Counted from the stretch's first letter, positions 23,404 to 32,547 are shown. The stretch: 45,747 nt of DNA from Candidatus Hodarchaeum mangrovi (GCA_016839515.1 JAEOUE010000230.1:1-45747); one strand, 5' to 3'. The notes: generated by a model not told the origin, from the letters alone. Numbers and translations: made by a program.

Positions 23404-25083
23404 ATGATTAAAAATTTCACTTTAATTAAATTAGGTGGGAGTTTAATCACTTATAAAAAAGATGAACAGTTGATAAAAAGCTATTTAGATGAAATTAATA
23501 GATTTCTTCATAAATCATCTTCTCTTACAGCTCTTACTAAATCTATTTCTGATTTAACAAACTTTTTGACTTTAGAGAAGATATTTAAATCATTAAAAAA
23601 TTTCATTGACCGCTATCCTAATGAAAAGCTCATTTTAATTCATGGAGCAGGATCAATAGGGCATTCTTTAGTTTTATTTCTACAGAATTATTCAAAAAGT
23701 TTCAAAGACACTTATCCAATAGTTAAGCTTGCTGTAGGAATTCAAAATCAGCTAATCATCGGCAAAGCGATTCAATATGGCATTAATGCAATTTCAGCAC
23801 CTTCCCATCTGATTATACAAGGAGAATCAACACAAGGAATTTCAACAAAATATGGAGATTCACCAGATCTTTCACTTCTTGAAGAAATATTAAATAGTGA
23901 AATTTCTCCTATACCTTTTTTTTATGGAGATATAGGATATACAACCAATGGATGGAAGGTTTTTTCAGGGGACATTATTCCAGGCGCATTAGCACGAAAG
24001 TTCGTAAAATCACGTATTTCGCGAGCAATCTTTCTAACTAATGTCGAAGGTAAGAAAACAGGGATTTATTCCAAAGATCCAATTGATCCTTCTGCAGAAT
24101 TTGTAACAACAATTTTAGTATCTGAAAATAACATTGAATATCTAAATTCTAATAACAAAAAATTATTTTTCCATGCTCATGAAAGTTTATCTAATTATGA
24201 TGTAACAGATGCTATGACTGGTAAATTAAGAAATCTTGTAGAACTAGCTAGAACTAATACAGTCTCATGGGTTATAGGGCTTGAAGAGTTTAATCAAGCT
24301 TTAAATGGGGAAGTATGTGGCACAATAATCCGATCCAAAAGAGTCTATTCCAATTACTTAACATTCTATGGTATTGGTGATGCTTTTTCATCTGGAGGAA
24401 AAAATAGTTCTGCAATTTACTCTTGGATCGATAATAAAGGAATATTATTAGATTGTGGTCCCCAAACGCTTTCAACCTTAAAACGACATAAGAAAGGAAC
24501 AGGGGATATTGATTTGATTCTAATTTCTCATTTTCATGGAGATCATTTCGCTGGTTTACCTTTTATCTTACTCGAAGCAATGTTGCTACAAAGAAGAAAA
24601 AAGAAACTAACTATTATTGGTCCAGAAGGAACCAAAGAGCAAGTTGAAAATCTATTTAATCTACTTTACCCAAGTATTGCATCATTAGAAAAGGGATTCC
24701 CTTGTGAATATGTAATAATAAATGAAGATTTTCCAGTTGAATATGAGGGCATTAAAATTTCTGCATTTAAGATGAATCATACACTAGAAGCTTTAGGATA
24801 TCGAATAGAGGTTAAAAATAGTTCAGTTGCATATTCGGGTGACACAGGATGGACAAATAACTTAAAAAGTCTCGTTCAAGGTACTCAATTTGCAATAGTT
24901 GAGTGTAGCTTTCTAGAAATCGAATTAGAGTCACATTTAAATCTACAGGAAGCCTTAATTTTAGCGCCTCTCACCAAAAGGCTTGTTCTTACTCATCTAG
25001 GGCAGGATGTTCTTGATCAAACTTCAAAAATCAAAAGGGAAAAGATAATAATCCCAGTTGAAGGTCAAACGTTATGGTTTTAG
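23404..25083 (+). CDS. Isopentenyl-phosphate-kinase-like domain fused to metallo-beta-lactamase-fold hydrolase
   Basis: About 559 residues in one frame. Residues 1-290 are an amino-acid-kinase fold close to archaeal isopentenyl phosphate kinase: LIKLGGSLITYKK, HGAGSIGHSL with the catalytic His (usual form GSFGH), FYGDIGYT, FSGDIIPGALARKF, NVEGKKTGIYSKDP and VTDAMTGKL. An insertion of about 35 residues lies before HGAGS. Residues 310-559 are a metallo-beta-lactamase fold with all ligands: HFHGDH, the His in MNHTLEALGYRIE, SGDTG, and the His in VLTHLG, as in RNase Z-like hydrolases. ATG 23404 is preferred; GTG 23389 sits inside the ribosome-binding AGGTGAG. IPK makes isopentenyl diphosphate in the archaeal mevalonate route; the MBL partner role is unknown. 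Confidence 0.8.
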   Translation: MIKNFTLIKLGGSLITYKKDEQLIKSYLDEINRFLHKSSSLTALTKSISDLTNFLTLEKIFKSLKNFIDRYPNEKLILIHGAGSIGHSLVLFLQNYSKSFKDTYPIVKLAVGIQNQLIIGKAIQYGINAISAPSHLIIQGESTQGISTKYGDSPDLSLLEEILNSEISPIPFFYGDIGYTTNGWKVFSGDIIPGALARKFVKSRISRAIFLTNVEGKKTGIYSKDPIDPSAEFVTTILVSENNIEYLNSNNKKLFFHAHESLSNYDVTDAMTGKLRNLVELARTNTVSWVIGLEEFNQALNGEVCGTIIRSKRVYSNYLTFYGIGDAFSSGGKNSSAIYSWIDNKGILLDCGPQTLSTLKRHKKGTGDIDLILISHFHGDHFAGLPFILLEAMLLQRRKKKLTIIGPEGTKEQVENLFNLLYPSIASLEKGFPCEYVIINEDFPVEYEGIKISAFKMNHTLEALGYRIEVKNSSVAYSGDTGWTNNLKSLVQGTQFAIVECSFLEIELESHLNLQEALILAPLTKRLVLTHLGQDVLDQTSKIKREKIIIPVEGQTLWF

Positions 25084-25089
25084 CTAGAT

Positions 25090-25323
25090 TTAATCGATTT
25101 TTAATAGAAACCAAATTATCCTTTTACTCCCTTCTTCTTTCACTTTATCAATTCTATATCCTACCTTCCCTTGCAACCGCAAGGTTGTTAATACATGAGG
25201 AATATTATCAGCACAATCGGTATTAAAAATAGCAACACGATTTATAATTTCCTCAGTTGTGGCTTCTTTTAACTCCTTTAATACTAATTCTATCCATTTT
25301 TCAGTTCCTGAAAATTCTGACAC
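25090..25323 (-). CDS. Small winged-helix-like protein
   Basis: 77 residues, GTG start. A helix (SGTEKWIELVLKEL), a helix-turn-helix-like segment (ATTEEIINRVA ... NIPHVLTTLRLQGKV) and a final beta hairpin (GYRIDKV ... RIIWFLLKI) give a winged-helix layout. It may bind DNA as a small regulator. It converges with the kinase-MBL gene (6 bp between stops). No specific family recognised. Confidence 0.55.
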   Translation of the reverse strand: MSEFSGTEKWIELVLKELKEATTEEIINRVAIFNTDCADNIPHVLTTLRLQGKVGYRIDKVKEEGSKRIIWFLLKID

Positions 25324-25702
25324 TTACTAAAGCCGCCTTCTAGGATAAAAAATCAAATATTTAGACATAAATAGAAATTTACCTTAGTTTGCGTTTTTAA
25401 TCAAATAAAGTTGGTTCCTTTTCATCTTAAGGATGCAGGCTAATAAATTCTTCTCAATACCCTAAAAAAAAATAAGTATTTTAATCTCTAATTCAATTTT
25501 TCAGAAATCTTGATTTAGAGTTCTTTTGAATCCTTTTAAAGGAAAAAGCTTAGGTTTACAATTAACTCTCAATTAAATATCATGAAAATAAAAGAATTGA
25601 TGGATGAAATTAGGAAAAGACAATCCTTTAAAATCAAGATATGATAAAGATTTAGCTAAATTTCTTCATCTATCTTAGAATTAAATCTAAAATAATTTTG
25701 AA
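25324..25702. other. 379-bp intergenic region before the GTPase operon
   Basis: Promoter region for the winged-helix gene (minus) and the GTPase operon (plus). It contains a 13-base palindrome, TCCTTTTAAAGGA (25531-25543), and AT-rich elements. A 20-codon open frame (25582-25644) is present but nothing supports it. No RNA gene recognised. Confidence 0.4.
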
Positions 25703-26266
25703 GTGGATATCTTGAGTAAAGAAGTTAGGCACATATTGAAAATTTTGTTACTTGGAGATGGTGCAGTTGGAAAAACGTCCCTTATACTTCGGTACATCGA
25801 AAATAAGTTTAAGGAGGAATATAGCATGAGTCTCGGAGTTGATTTTCTCACTAAAACAGTAAAATTCATTGATGAACAAGATGTTCTCCGTACAGTATCA
25901 TTACAACTTTGGGATATTGCTGGACAGGCATCTCATGTGAGCTACGCTCATTTGTACCTTAGGGGGGCACATGGAGCGTTATATGTGTTTGATTTAACTC
26001 GAAAAGCTACTTTACTTCAGATTCAAGAACGATGGCAATCTCAAGTCCTTCGAGTATCTCCCAGGTGTCTTTCCGTTCTTATTGGGAATAAAGCTGATTT
26101 AAAAAAAGAACGTGAACCTACAAAGGCTGAATTAAAAAGAATTCAAGGAGCCATGCATGTTATTGAATATATTGAAACCTCTGCAAAAACAGGTAAGAAT
26201 GTGAATGAAGCTTTTGGGACTATGACGGCAAAAATTCTCAACGTAAATCCAAAAGAATTTCTTTAG
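25703..26266 (+). CDS. Ras/Rab-like small GTPase
   Basis: 187 residues with all G motifs: G1 GDGAVGKT (18-25), switch I SLGVDF (43-48), G3 WDIAGQ (70-75), G4 NKAD (129-132), G5 ETSAK (158-162). The catalytic Gln is kept. The switch I Thr, which binds Mg and the gamma-phosphate in Ras, is Ser43 here. The C-terminus (NPKEFL) has no Cys, so there is no prenylation site. Such GTPases are abundant in Asgard archaea. The next gene, 20 bp on, encodes a longin/roadblock-type protein, a likely partner (GAP, GEF or scaffold). Start is GTG 25703, or TTG 25712. Confidence 0.93.
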   Translation: MDILSKEVRHILKILLLGDGAVGKTSLILRYIENKFKEEYSMSLGVDFLTKTVKFIDEQDVLRTVSLQLWDIAGQASHVSYAHLYLRGAHGALYVFDLTRKATLLQIQERWQSQVLRVSPRCLSVLIGNKADLKKEREPTKAELKRIQGAMHVIEYIETSAKTGKNVNEAFGTMTAKILNVNPKEFL

Positions 26267-26286
26267 TCACTATAGGAGAAATATTT

Positions 26287-27060
26287 ATGTCTTTAGACGA
26301 GTTCAAAACTATTAAAGCATTTTTTATTTTTCAAAAGGATAGTGGTAACACAATTTTAACACGTTCATATGAAATAGATAAAACAACTACACCAGATCCC
26401 CATCTAGTAGTTGCTTTTTTATCTGCAATGTTCTCCTTTGCTAGATCCTCAGGATCACTTAGTGATCTAAAAGTTGTCGATATGACTGATATTCGTTTTT
26501 CATTTATTGAAAAAGAGGGATTAGTCTTTGCAATATTAGCTTCCCCTTTAGTTTCACCCTTGGATTTACAGTTCAAACTTACAACAATAGCAAGTCTTTT
26601 TTTAGCGGATTATGGAGAAGAAATTAATACAATGCATATTATTGATACTGATGCTTTTGTTTCTTTCATTGGAAAGGTAGATGAGATTTTTAAGGGCGAA
26701 ACCCGAGAGATGCTTAGTTCATCGAAAAACGCTGCTTTATTTTATTTAAAAAAATTAGTTCACAACCCTGATATAGGAGCACGAGGAGCAATGGTTGTTT
26801 CTTTCACTGGGGATATTCTTCTTGAATATAATATGGATAAAGAACGAATGGCTGGAGCAATCCGCATTCTAAATGTTAGTACCTACATGCGGAATCCGAA
26901 TTATCTTGTTGTGTCATCAGAATCGACTCATCTAGTAGCATATAAAATCTCGGAGGGTTTAGTGCTCTACGTTGATGGTGAGCCAAAATCAGGACTTGAG
27001 AATCTTGTTGTCAAAGTTTCAGATACAGTCAGACAGATTAAGGAGATAATTCCTTACTAA
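26287..27060 (+). CDS. Longin/roadblock-type two-domain protein, GTPase partner candidate
   Basis: 257 residues. The N-terminal part (about 5-115) has the longin-like order: strand IKAFFIFQKDSG, strand TILTRSYEID, helix HLVVAFLSAMFSFARSS, strands, FAILASPL, and helix KLTTIASLFLADYG. The second part (about 160-257) has a roadblock-like pattern: GAMVVSFTGDILLEY, a helix, HLVAYKISEGLVLYVDG and a closing helix. Roadblock and longin proteins act with small GTPases in eukaryotes and in Asgard archaea. GGAGA eight bases before ATG is a good ribosome binding site. Spacing of 20 bp to the GTPase supports an operon. Confidence 0.7.
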   Translation: MSLDEFKTIKAFFIFQKDSGNTILTRSYEIDKTTTPDPHLVVAFLSAMFSFARSSGSLSDLKVVDMTDIRFSFIEKEGLVFAILASPLVSPLDLQFKLTTIASLFLADYGEEINTMHIIDTDAFVSFIGKVDEIFKGETREMLSSSKNAALFYLKKLVHNPDIGARGAMVVSFTGDILLEYNMDKERMAGAIRILNVSTYMRNPNYLVVSSESTHLVAYKISEGLVLYVDGEPKSGLENLVVKVSDTVRQIKEIIPY

Positions 27061-27077
27061 AAACAGGGGAATTATCC

Positions 27078-27572
27078 TTGCTGAAGGAAAACCCTACAAA
27101 GGATTTAATATATTTTCGTAAGGCTAAAATGAATGAAATTTCTTCAATTGAAGATATTTTACAGGAAGCTTATCAACCAATTGTTAAAACTCTTTCTCGC
27201 CTTCCTGGGGCTTTAGTTGAGACAAAAAGAAAATTATTAGATGATTTTCATAATAATTCTCTATTTAGTATAATCCACAACAATAAAAACATGATTGGCA
27301 CTTTTTCATTGCGAAAAATTAATAAAAATATCATGAAACTTTATCATTTTGCAATTGATCCCTCCTTTCAACATCAAGGATTTGGTAAAAATATCTTGAA
27401 CCAAATAAAGGAGGAAATTAGGAACAAGCACCAAGAAATTAAAATTTTAGCCGTTGAAGTCTATCAGAAAACACCAGAGTTACTAAGGTTTTATGAGAAA
27501 GAAGATTTTATTTTATTTGATGAGAAAACAATAAATCTTGAGAAAATATTGATTCTACATCATGGAATTTGA
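27078..27572 (+). CDS. GNAT-family N-acetyltransferase
   Basis: 164 residues. Acetyl-CoA-binding motif A is IDPSFQHQGFGKNILNQIK at about 94-112 (Q-x-x-G-x-G form), preceded by strand IMKLYHFA and followed by motif B LAVEVYQKTPELLRFYEKEDF. The substrate (small molecule or protein N-terminus) cannot be told. The TTG start at 27078 follows GGGG by eight bases, 18 bp after the longin gene, so it is third in the GTPase operon. Confidence 0.85.
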   Translation: MLKENPTKDLIYFRKAKMNEISSIEDILQEAYQPIVKTLSRLPGALVETKRKLLDDFHNNSLFSIIHNNKNMIGTFSLRKINKNIMKLYHFAIDPSFQHQGFGKNILNQIKEEIRNKHQEIKILAVEVYQKTPELLRFYEKEDFILFDEKTINLEKILILHHGI

Positions 27573-27595
27573 TGAAAATTTTTTTTTGATTTTCT
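27573..27595 (+). terminator. T-run terminator after the GTPase operon
   Basis: Directly after the GNAT stop is GAAAA followed by nine T (27580-27588) and GATTTTC, a U-rich archaeal-type termination signal with a weak GAAAA/TTTTC pairing around it. Confidence 0.4.
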
Positions 27596-27683
27596 CACCA
27601 AAATGTTATTTAAATCACAAAAAAGCTGTTCTCTTAACATTAATCATTGAATTACTCCCTTAAAGATTATTGAAGGTGTCTAA

Positions 27684-28160
27684 ATGGAAGATTATAAAAG
27701 TAAATCCCCTTTCAATGCCTTTCCGTATAAACATGCTCTACAAATTATTGATAAATTAGAATATTTAGGTGAAGAAGCAAGTCCTTATGAAATATCTCCT
27801 GGAACGGATTTATGCATTAGTGATACATACTATACATTAGGATTTTTTAATTATCTTCATGCCTTTGGAAAAGTTGTTAAGGATGGGGAAATATGGAATT
27901 TAAATCCTAAAGGAGAACCAATCCCTGAAAAACCTTATAGATATGCCCTAATTGAAGATGCTGTTAAAATTTTAAATATATTGCATTCTGGACCTAAAAG
28001 CTTAGAAAAGATAGCTGATGAATTGCCAGATTTCTCAAAGACTGAAATAGAAGAATATCTCAATGTCTTAGCTGCATTAGCGCAAAAAGGAAAAGTCAAA
28101 CAAATATCGAAGGGATGGGACGCAACTTTTGCACTTACTGAATGGACATCTAATGATTAA
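27684..28160 (+). CDS. Hypothetical protein with winged-helix-like segments
   Basis: 158 residues, soluble. Two helix-rich segments each end in a short hairpin: residues 14-75 (ALQIIDKLEYLGEEAS ... FGKVVKDGEIWNLNPKG) and 88-155 (DAVKILNILHSGPKSLEKIADELP ... LAQKGKVKQISKG), the second reading as a typical winged helix. No family recognised. AGGTG five bases before the ATG supports the start. It may be a regulator or an adaptor. Confidence 0.6.
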   Translation: MEDYKSKSPFNAFPYKHALQIIDKLEYLGEEASPYEISPGTDLCISDTYYTLGFFNYLHAFGKVVKDGEIWNLNPKGEPIPEKPYRYALIEDAVKILNILHSGPKSLEKIADELPDFSKTEIEEYLNVLAALAQKGKVKQISKGWDATFALTEWTSND

Positions 28161-28218
28161 GCCTTCAAAGTGTAATTGTCGTTCTTAAGCCTAAATTACC
28201 TTTTTGAGTTGAATTCCA

Positions 28219-29286
28219 ATGGATTTAGAGAGTATAAAGACCATTCAGGGAGAATTATCTGAAATTATTGGCGTTAGTGGATATGAAAAACCAGTAGTGG
28301 ATTATATCATTCCTCATATTGAAGGTTATGTAGATAAATTCTGGATTGATCGCCTAGGATCGTTATTAGTAGTCAAAAATGGCAATTCAACTAGTGATAC
28401 GCCCGAAAAGATAATGTTAGATGCCCATATTGATGAAATAGGATTTATGGTAAGTCATATTGAAAAAAAAGGATTTTTAAGATTTGTACCGATAGGAGGG
28501 TGGGATACTCGAACATTACTAGGACAAGCAGTAAAAGTTCTTGGAGATAACTCTAGAAGTCATGATGGTATTATTGGATCTAAACCACCTCACCTGACAA
28601 CAGAAGCTGAAAGGAAAAAACCTCTAGAAATAAAAGATATGTATATTGATTTAGGAATGAATGAAACTGAATTACAAGAGGCAGGAATTTCTATCGGATC
28701 AACAGGAACATTATATGATCCCTTTGTTGATCTTGGGAATGGTATGATTAGAGGAAAAGCGTTTGACGATAGAACAGGCGTGAATATCCTTATTCATATA
28801 ATTCGTGAATTTAGTCAAATTTCTCATGAAAATACCTTAGTATTTAGCTTCTCAACCCAAGAAGAAGTCGGTGGGCGTGGAGCTGCAACAGCAACTGCCC
28901 AATTGAATCCTACAATGGCTATAGCTTTAGAAAATACAACAGCAGGAGATGTTCCAGGCATTCCAGACGCTGAATGTCCAGCATATATCGGAAAAGGACC
29001 AGCTATTACTGTTGCAGATCGTTCTATGCTGGCACATCCCATGATTAATCGACGTCTTATTGAAAATGCTAGAATGGAAGGGATTCCTTTTCAAATTAAA
29101 AAACCAATATTTGGTGGGACAAATGCAGGACGTATTCATCAAATTGGAGAAGGGGTTCCTGCATCAGTAGTTTCAGTTCCCTGTAGATATATTCACTCTC
29201 CTACATCATTATTAGCCTTAAGCGACATTCACCATAGTATAAGAATGATTTCAGTCTTTATTCGAAATCCAGCAGGAATTAAATAG
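28219..29286 (+). CDS. M42-family metallopeptidase
   Basis: 355 residues and more canonical than the copy at 22.3 kb. Ligand motifs: DAHIDEIGFMV (His), GKAFDDRTG (Asp), FSTQEEVGGRGA (catalytic and ligand Glu), ALENTTAGDVPG (Glu at the second-metal position, as in many CelM/YpdE-type members), and CRYIHSP (His). M42 proteins form dodecameric TET complexes that trim peptides released by the proteasome. A nine-T run follows about 40 bases after the stop. It is not close enough to the winged-helix gene (58 bp) to be sure of cotranscription. Confidence 0.92.
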   Translation: MDLESIKTIQGELSEIIGVSGYEKPVVDYIIPHIEGYVDKFWIDRLGSLLVVKNGNSTSDTPEKIMLDAHIDEIGFMVSHIEKKGFLRFVPIGGWDTRTLLGQAVKVLGDNSRSHDGIIGSKPPHLTTEAERKKPLEIKDMYIDLGMNETELQEAGISIGSTGTLYDPFVDLGNGMIRGKAFDDRTGVNILIHIIREFSQISHENTLVFSFSTQEEVGGRGAATATAQLNPTMAIALENTTAGDVPGIPDAECPAYIGKGPAITVADRSMLAHPMINRRLIENARMEGIPFQIKKPIFGGTNAGRIHQIGEGVPASVVSVPCRYIHSPTSLLALSDIHHSIRMISVFIRNPAGIK

Positions 29287-29327
29287 CTTTAATTCCAAAA
29301 ACAATAACTCTAAAATAATAGCTTAGA

Positions 29328-29336
29328 TTTTTTTTT
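29328..29336 (+). terminator. T-run terminator after the second M42 gene
   Basis: Nine consecutive T preceded by a partly paired AGCTT/TAGCT context; typical of archaeal U-tract termination. Confidence 0.35.
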
Positions 29337-29412
29337 CCGCCTATGAAAAGTAAAATCTTATAATAATTTTCCCTGTTGAATATTAAGTTGAGTATAAAAC
29401 AAAGTGATTATT

Positions 29413-31791
29413 ATGACTGAGGAATCTGTGATTATCGATTTACAAAACCTTAAGAGTAAGGACTCAAACCAAAAATGGGAAGCAGTAAACAATCTAAAAT
29501 CTTTCCTGAAATCTAATCCTTCTGATTATCGATCTAAGTTAATTGTCAAATCTTTTTTAATATTAGTAAAAGATTCGGATGATAGAATTAGAGAAACAAC
29601 CTTTTCAACCCTTATTACGATACTTACAGATTTTAAACAAGTCGAAGATCTCGTTATTAATGGATTTAATGATGCCAATCCTGGAGTAAGAGCTCTCGCC
29701 TTAGAATGGATGAATGTAAATAAATATCCTAAATTGACTGATTTTACAATACGTTCTTTGAAAGATCCTAAGGAAGTTGTACAAAAAATTGCACTTGATA
29801 TAGTAGCGTCACAAGAAATTCATGGTATTGAAAATATTTTAACAAATATGCTTCAAACAAGTATAAATGCCTCAACGGGACTTCGAAGATCTATAATTTA
29901 TGCTCTAGGAAAACTTAAAACCGAACAAGCCATAGGATTGCTTCTAGAAATTATGCAGAACAAAAATTATGATGATTGGACCCGAAACCAAGCAAGTTCA
30001 GCTTTAGAACATATGGGGGGTAGTGAATTAATTATTCCTTTTCTTAAAAACTTAATTGACCCTAATGAATATGTACGAGAAACTGCAGCTTCTTATCTTA
30101 GTAAAAATAAAGAAAATATTGTTCCAATTATTCGAAGATCAAGGCAGATTGAATTTCTAGCTTTTTTAAAATTTGGATCTGAAAATACTAAGAAGGATTT
30201 TTCTGATAATTTACACATTCTTTTGATTGATTTAGAGCCAGAGCTGAAAGAATTTCATAAGAAATTGCTAGAAAAAGAAAAATTTACATTCAAAGAAATT
30301 TCTAGTCAATTAAACACTAGTGAATTAGCAGTCAAAATATTAATTAATGAAATTTTAGAAATTCCACTTTTAGAGCTAAAAGATGGCAGTTTAATGACTG
30401 AAACAGGGCTTATAAAGCTAATTACTAGTTTGATTAATGAAAAAAGATCTCTATATTTCCCTGAGTTAATTAAAAAGGATCCTTTTAAAGGAATTCAGTC
30501 AGAAAATATTAAAGCTATTTCAAATAAAATAGATAGTATACAATGGAGTTCTCCGAATTTTATTGTCCATAAAACCGAGCTAGAAGAAATTTACAATACC
30601 CTACAAACTTCAGGAATATTATCGCTAAAAGAAATAGCAAAAATGCTTAATCAACCAGTTGAAAGAATTAAAATCGAGCTAATAGATGAATTTAAAGAGG
30701 AAATTCAAGGATGGTATAATTCCTTAGGAGAATTTTTTACAATAGATTATTTAACTCGCATAATCAATGAAAAAATTTCAAAGGATAAAATTTTAGCAGT
30801 CCCAGTACTCTTAAAATCACTTGGTAATCCAAAAGTCGATACTGAAAAAATAAAAGAAATAATAAAGCATACTCATGAAGGGAAATGGCTCGATGATATT
30901 CAAGTTTTTATTGACATTTCTGAATTTAATAACCTGATAGAGAACGCCTCTCGTTTAGATGAGGGAATAGTTCAGCACTTACTGAAGCACATAGATTTAA
31001 ACTTTTCTATTTTTTTAAATAGCCTTAAAAAGATTGTAACCATTAAAACATTTAAAACAAAAGATGGAAAATTAATATCTTTGGAATCATTGTATCAACC
31101 AATCCAAGAAAGAATTATTGGAAAAGGTTATCTTTCAATTTTAACACTTTTGAACGAATCTAAGCTCGATAAATCTCTTCAGAATGAAATATTAGATTAT
31201 ATCTCCAATGAGTTTTCAGGACGTTTTAATATAGATAAAACATACTTTTTCTCTGAAGAGTTAATTCTTAAAGTTGAAGAAGAAGTAAAATTATTTTCCC
31301 GTTTAAATTTCGATATAATAGCTTATAAGCTTGATCTACCTAAAATTATTGTAGAAATAATAATTCAACAAATTTTGGTTATTAAAGGCTTTGTGAACAA
31401 GACTGGGGAATTTATTACTAGTAAGGGTATAAAAGAAGAAATTAATCGAATTCTTGAATACAAAGGAGAAATTCCTTTGGGAGAATTATTTGAGGTATTA
31501 GAAATTTCTGAGGATGAAAAACATCAAGAAACAGTTCGTAATTTGATTCTTTCAGAAAAAAAATTCATTCAGGGAGCAAATCAACAAATATTCTTTACAC
31601 AAAAGAGAGCAATGAATATCGTTTTATTTTTTTTAAAAAAACCTGAAACAAGAACGAAGGAACTTATTGAATGGGCTGAATTGATAAATTTAACTAATCT
31701 TCCTAAAGAAATTCTCAAACAAATTTTAGAGTCATTGGTATCTAATCAATTAATTCCAGGTGTCTTAGATAAGAAAGGTTATCGTCCATAA
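29413..31791 (+). CDS. HEAT-repeat plus tandem winged-helix protein
   Basis: About 792 residues. Residues 1-255 are HEAT-like repeats (QKWEAVNNLKSFL, DRIRETTFSTLITIL, PGVRALALEWM, TGLRRSIIYALGKL, WTRNQASSALEHMG, EYVRETAASYL). From about 285 to the end there are repeated short modules of helix, turn-helix and hairpin (for example FTFKEISSQLN ... LLELKDGSLMTETGL, ILSLKEIAKMLN ... GWYNSLGEFFTIDYL, and FVNKTGEFITSKGIKEEI), each like a small winged helix. The second half resembles in pattern the N-terminal winged-helix array of eukaryotic UFL1, though this is from memory and unverified. GTGAT at 29404 is better read as the ribosome binding site for ATG 29413 than as a start. Confidence 0.7.
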   Translation: MTEESVIIDLQNLKSKDSNQKWEAVNNLKSFLKSNPSDYRSKLIVKSFLILVKDSDDRIRETTFSTLITILTDFKQVEDLVINGFNDANPGVRALALEWMNVNKYPKLTDFTIRSLKDPKEVVQKIALDIVASQEIHGIENILTNMLQTSINASTGLRRSIIYALGKLKTEQAIGLLLEIMQNKNYDDWTRNQASSALEHMGGSELIIPFLKNLIDPNEYVRETAASYLSKNKENIVPIIRRSRQIEFLAFLKFGSENTKKDFSDNLHILLIDLEPELKEFHKKLLEKEKFTFKEISSQLNTSELAVKILINEILEIPLLELKDGSLMTETGLIKLITSLINEKRSLYFPELIKKDPFKGIQSENIKAISNKIDSIQWSSPNFIVHKTELEEIYNTLQTSGILSLKEIAKMLNQPVERIKIELIDEFKEEIQGWYNSLGEFFTIDYLTRIINEKISKDKILAVPVLLKSLGNPKVDTEKIKEIIKHTHEGKWLDDIQVFIDISEFNNLIENASRLDEGIVQHLLKHIDLNFSIFLNSLKKIVTIKTFKTKDGKLISLESLYQPIQERIIGKGYLSILTLLNESKLDKSLQNEILDYISNEFSGRFNIDKTYFFSEELILKVEEEVKLFSRLNFDIIAYKLDLPKIIVEIIIQQILVIKGFVNKTGEFITSKGIKEEINRILEYKGEIPLGELFEVLEISEDEKHQETVRNLILSEKKFIQGANQQIFFTQKRAMNIVLFFLKKPETRTKELIEWAELINLTNLPKEILKQILESLVSNQLIPGVLDKKGYRP

Positions 31792-31827
31792 ATGGACTAT
31801 TTCAGATCTCAAGAATGTGAATAAGTA

Positions 31828-32547
31828 ATGTCGAAGCTATTACATATTATTGTAGATCATCGTGAACCCAATTCATTAAAAAACCATTTACGTAAACTAG
31901 AAATGAACGTTGAAGAAGCACATCTTGATATTGCCGATTATATCATCTCAGATCAAGTAGCGTGTGAACGAAAAACTGGGACTGATTTAATCGCTTCTAT
32001 TATGGATAGTAGATTGTTTGAACAAATTGATCGCTTAATTGAAACTTATGATCAACCTGTTTTAATCATTGAAAATTTAACAGCTGCATTTGAACGAGTT
32101 GAATGGAAAAAGAGGAAAAAGCATGTCTATGGAGCCTTGACTTATATTTTCTTAAAACGTCAACTTCCAATAATTCCAACGTCAAAAGTGAGTGAAACTG
32201 CGATAGTTCTCAACCGAATTGCCTCTTGGGTTCAGGAAGATAAATCTGATCCTTTAATTGCTAGGAAATCTCCTAAGAAAAGAAATTTAAGAGACAATCA
32301 AATATTCTTTTTACAGGGATTGCATAATACTGGTCAAAAGAAAGCAGAAATACTTTTAGATCATTTTAATCAAAGCCCAACCAATGTAATAAAAGGAATA
32401 TTAAAGTCCAAGGTAATTTATACAAAGACAGGAAATCCTAAAGGATTGGAGGGTCCATTTGAGAAACTGGAAGGATTTGGACCTAAATATTTAATAGAAA
32501 ATAAAAAAATTCTAGGTTCTTCTGAAAAAGAAAAAAACCCTAATTAA
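31828..32547 (+). CDS. xpf: XPF/ERCC4-type endonuclease, short archaeal form
   Basis: 239 residues. ERCC4 nuclease domain (about 1-140) with VDHREP (Asp10), IADYIIS (Asp37) and the signature ERKTGTDL (Glu47-Arg-Lys49, Asp53), followed by the dimerising DSRLFEQIDRL helix. A tandem helix-hairpin-helix region (about 165-235: LQGLHNTGQKKAEILLDHF and LEGFGPKYLIEN) binds DNA. The helicase part of euryarchaeal Hef is absent, as in the short XPF of crenarchaea and relatives, which work as dimers with PCNA on flap and branched DNA. A clear PCNA-binding box at the C-terminus is not evident. It overlaps the convergent small gene by four bases. Confidence 0.9.
   Translation: MSKLLHIIVDHREPNSLKNHLRKLEMNVEEAHLDIADYIISDQVACERKTGTDLIASIMDSRLFEQIDRLIETYDQPVLIIENLTAAFERVEWKKRKKHVYGALTYIFLKRQLPIIPTSKVSETAIVLNRIASWVQEDKSDPLIARKSPKKRNLRDNQIFFLQGLHNTGQKKAEILLDHFNQSPTNVIKGILKSKVIYTKTGNPKGLEGPFEKLEGFGPKYLIENKKILGSSEKEKNPN

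Noticed and set aside
25582..25644. 20-codon open frame upstream of the GTPase gene
   Set aside because: Too short, no ribosome binding site, composition like the surrounding AT-rich leader.
28824..29142. Antisense open frames inside the second M42 gene
   Set aside because: They run opposite to a well-conserved enzyme gene and have no family features.
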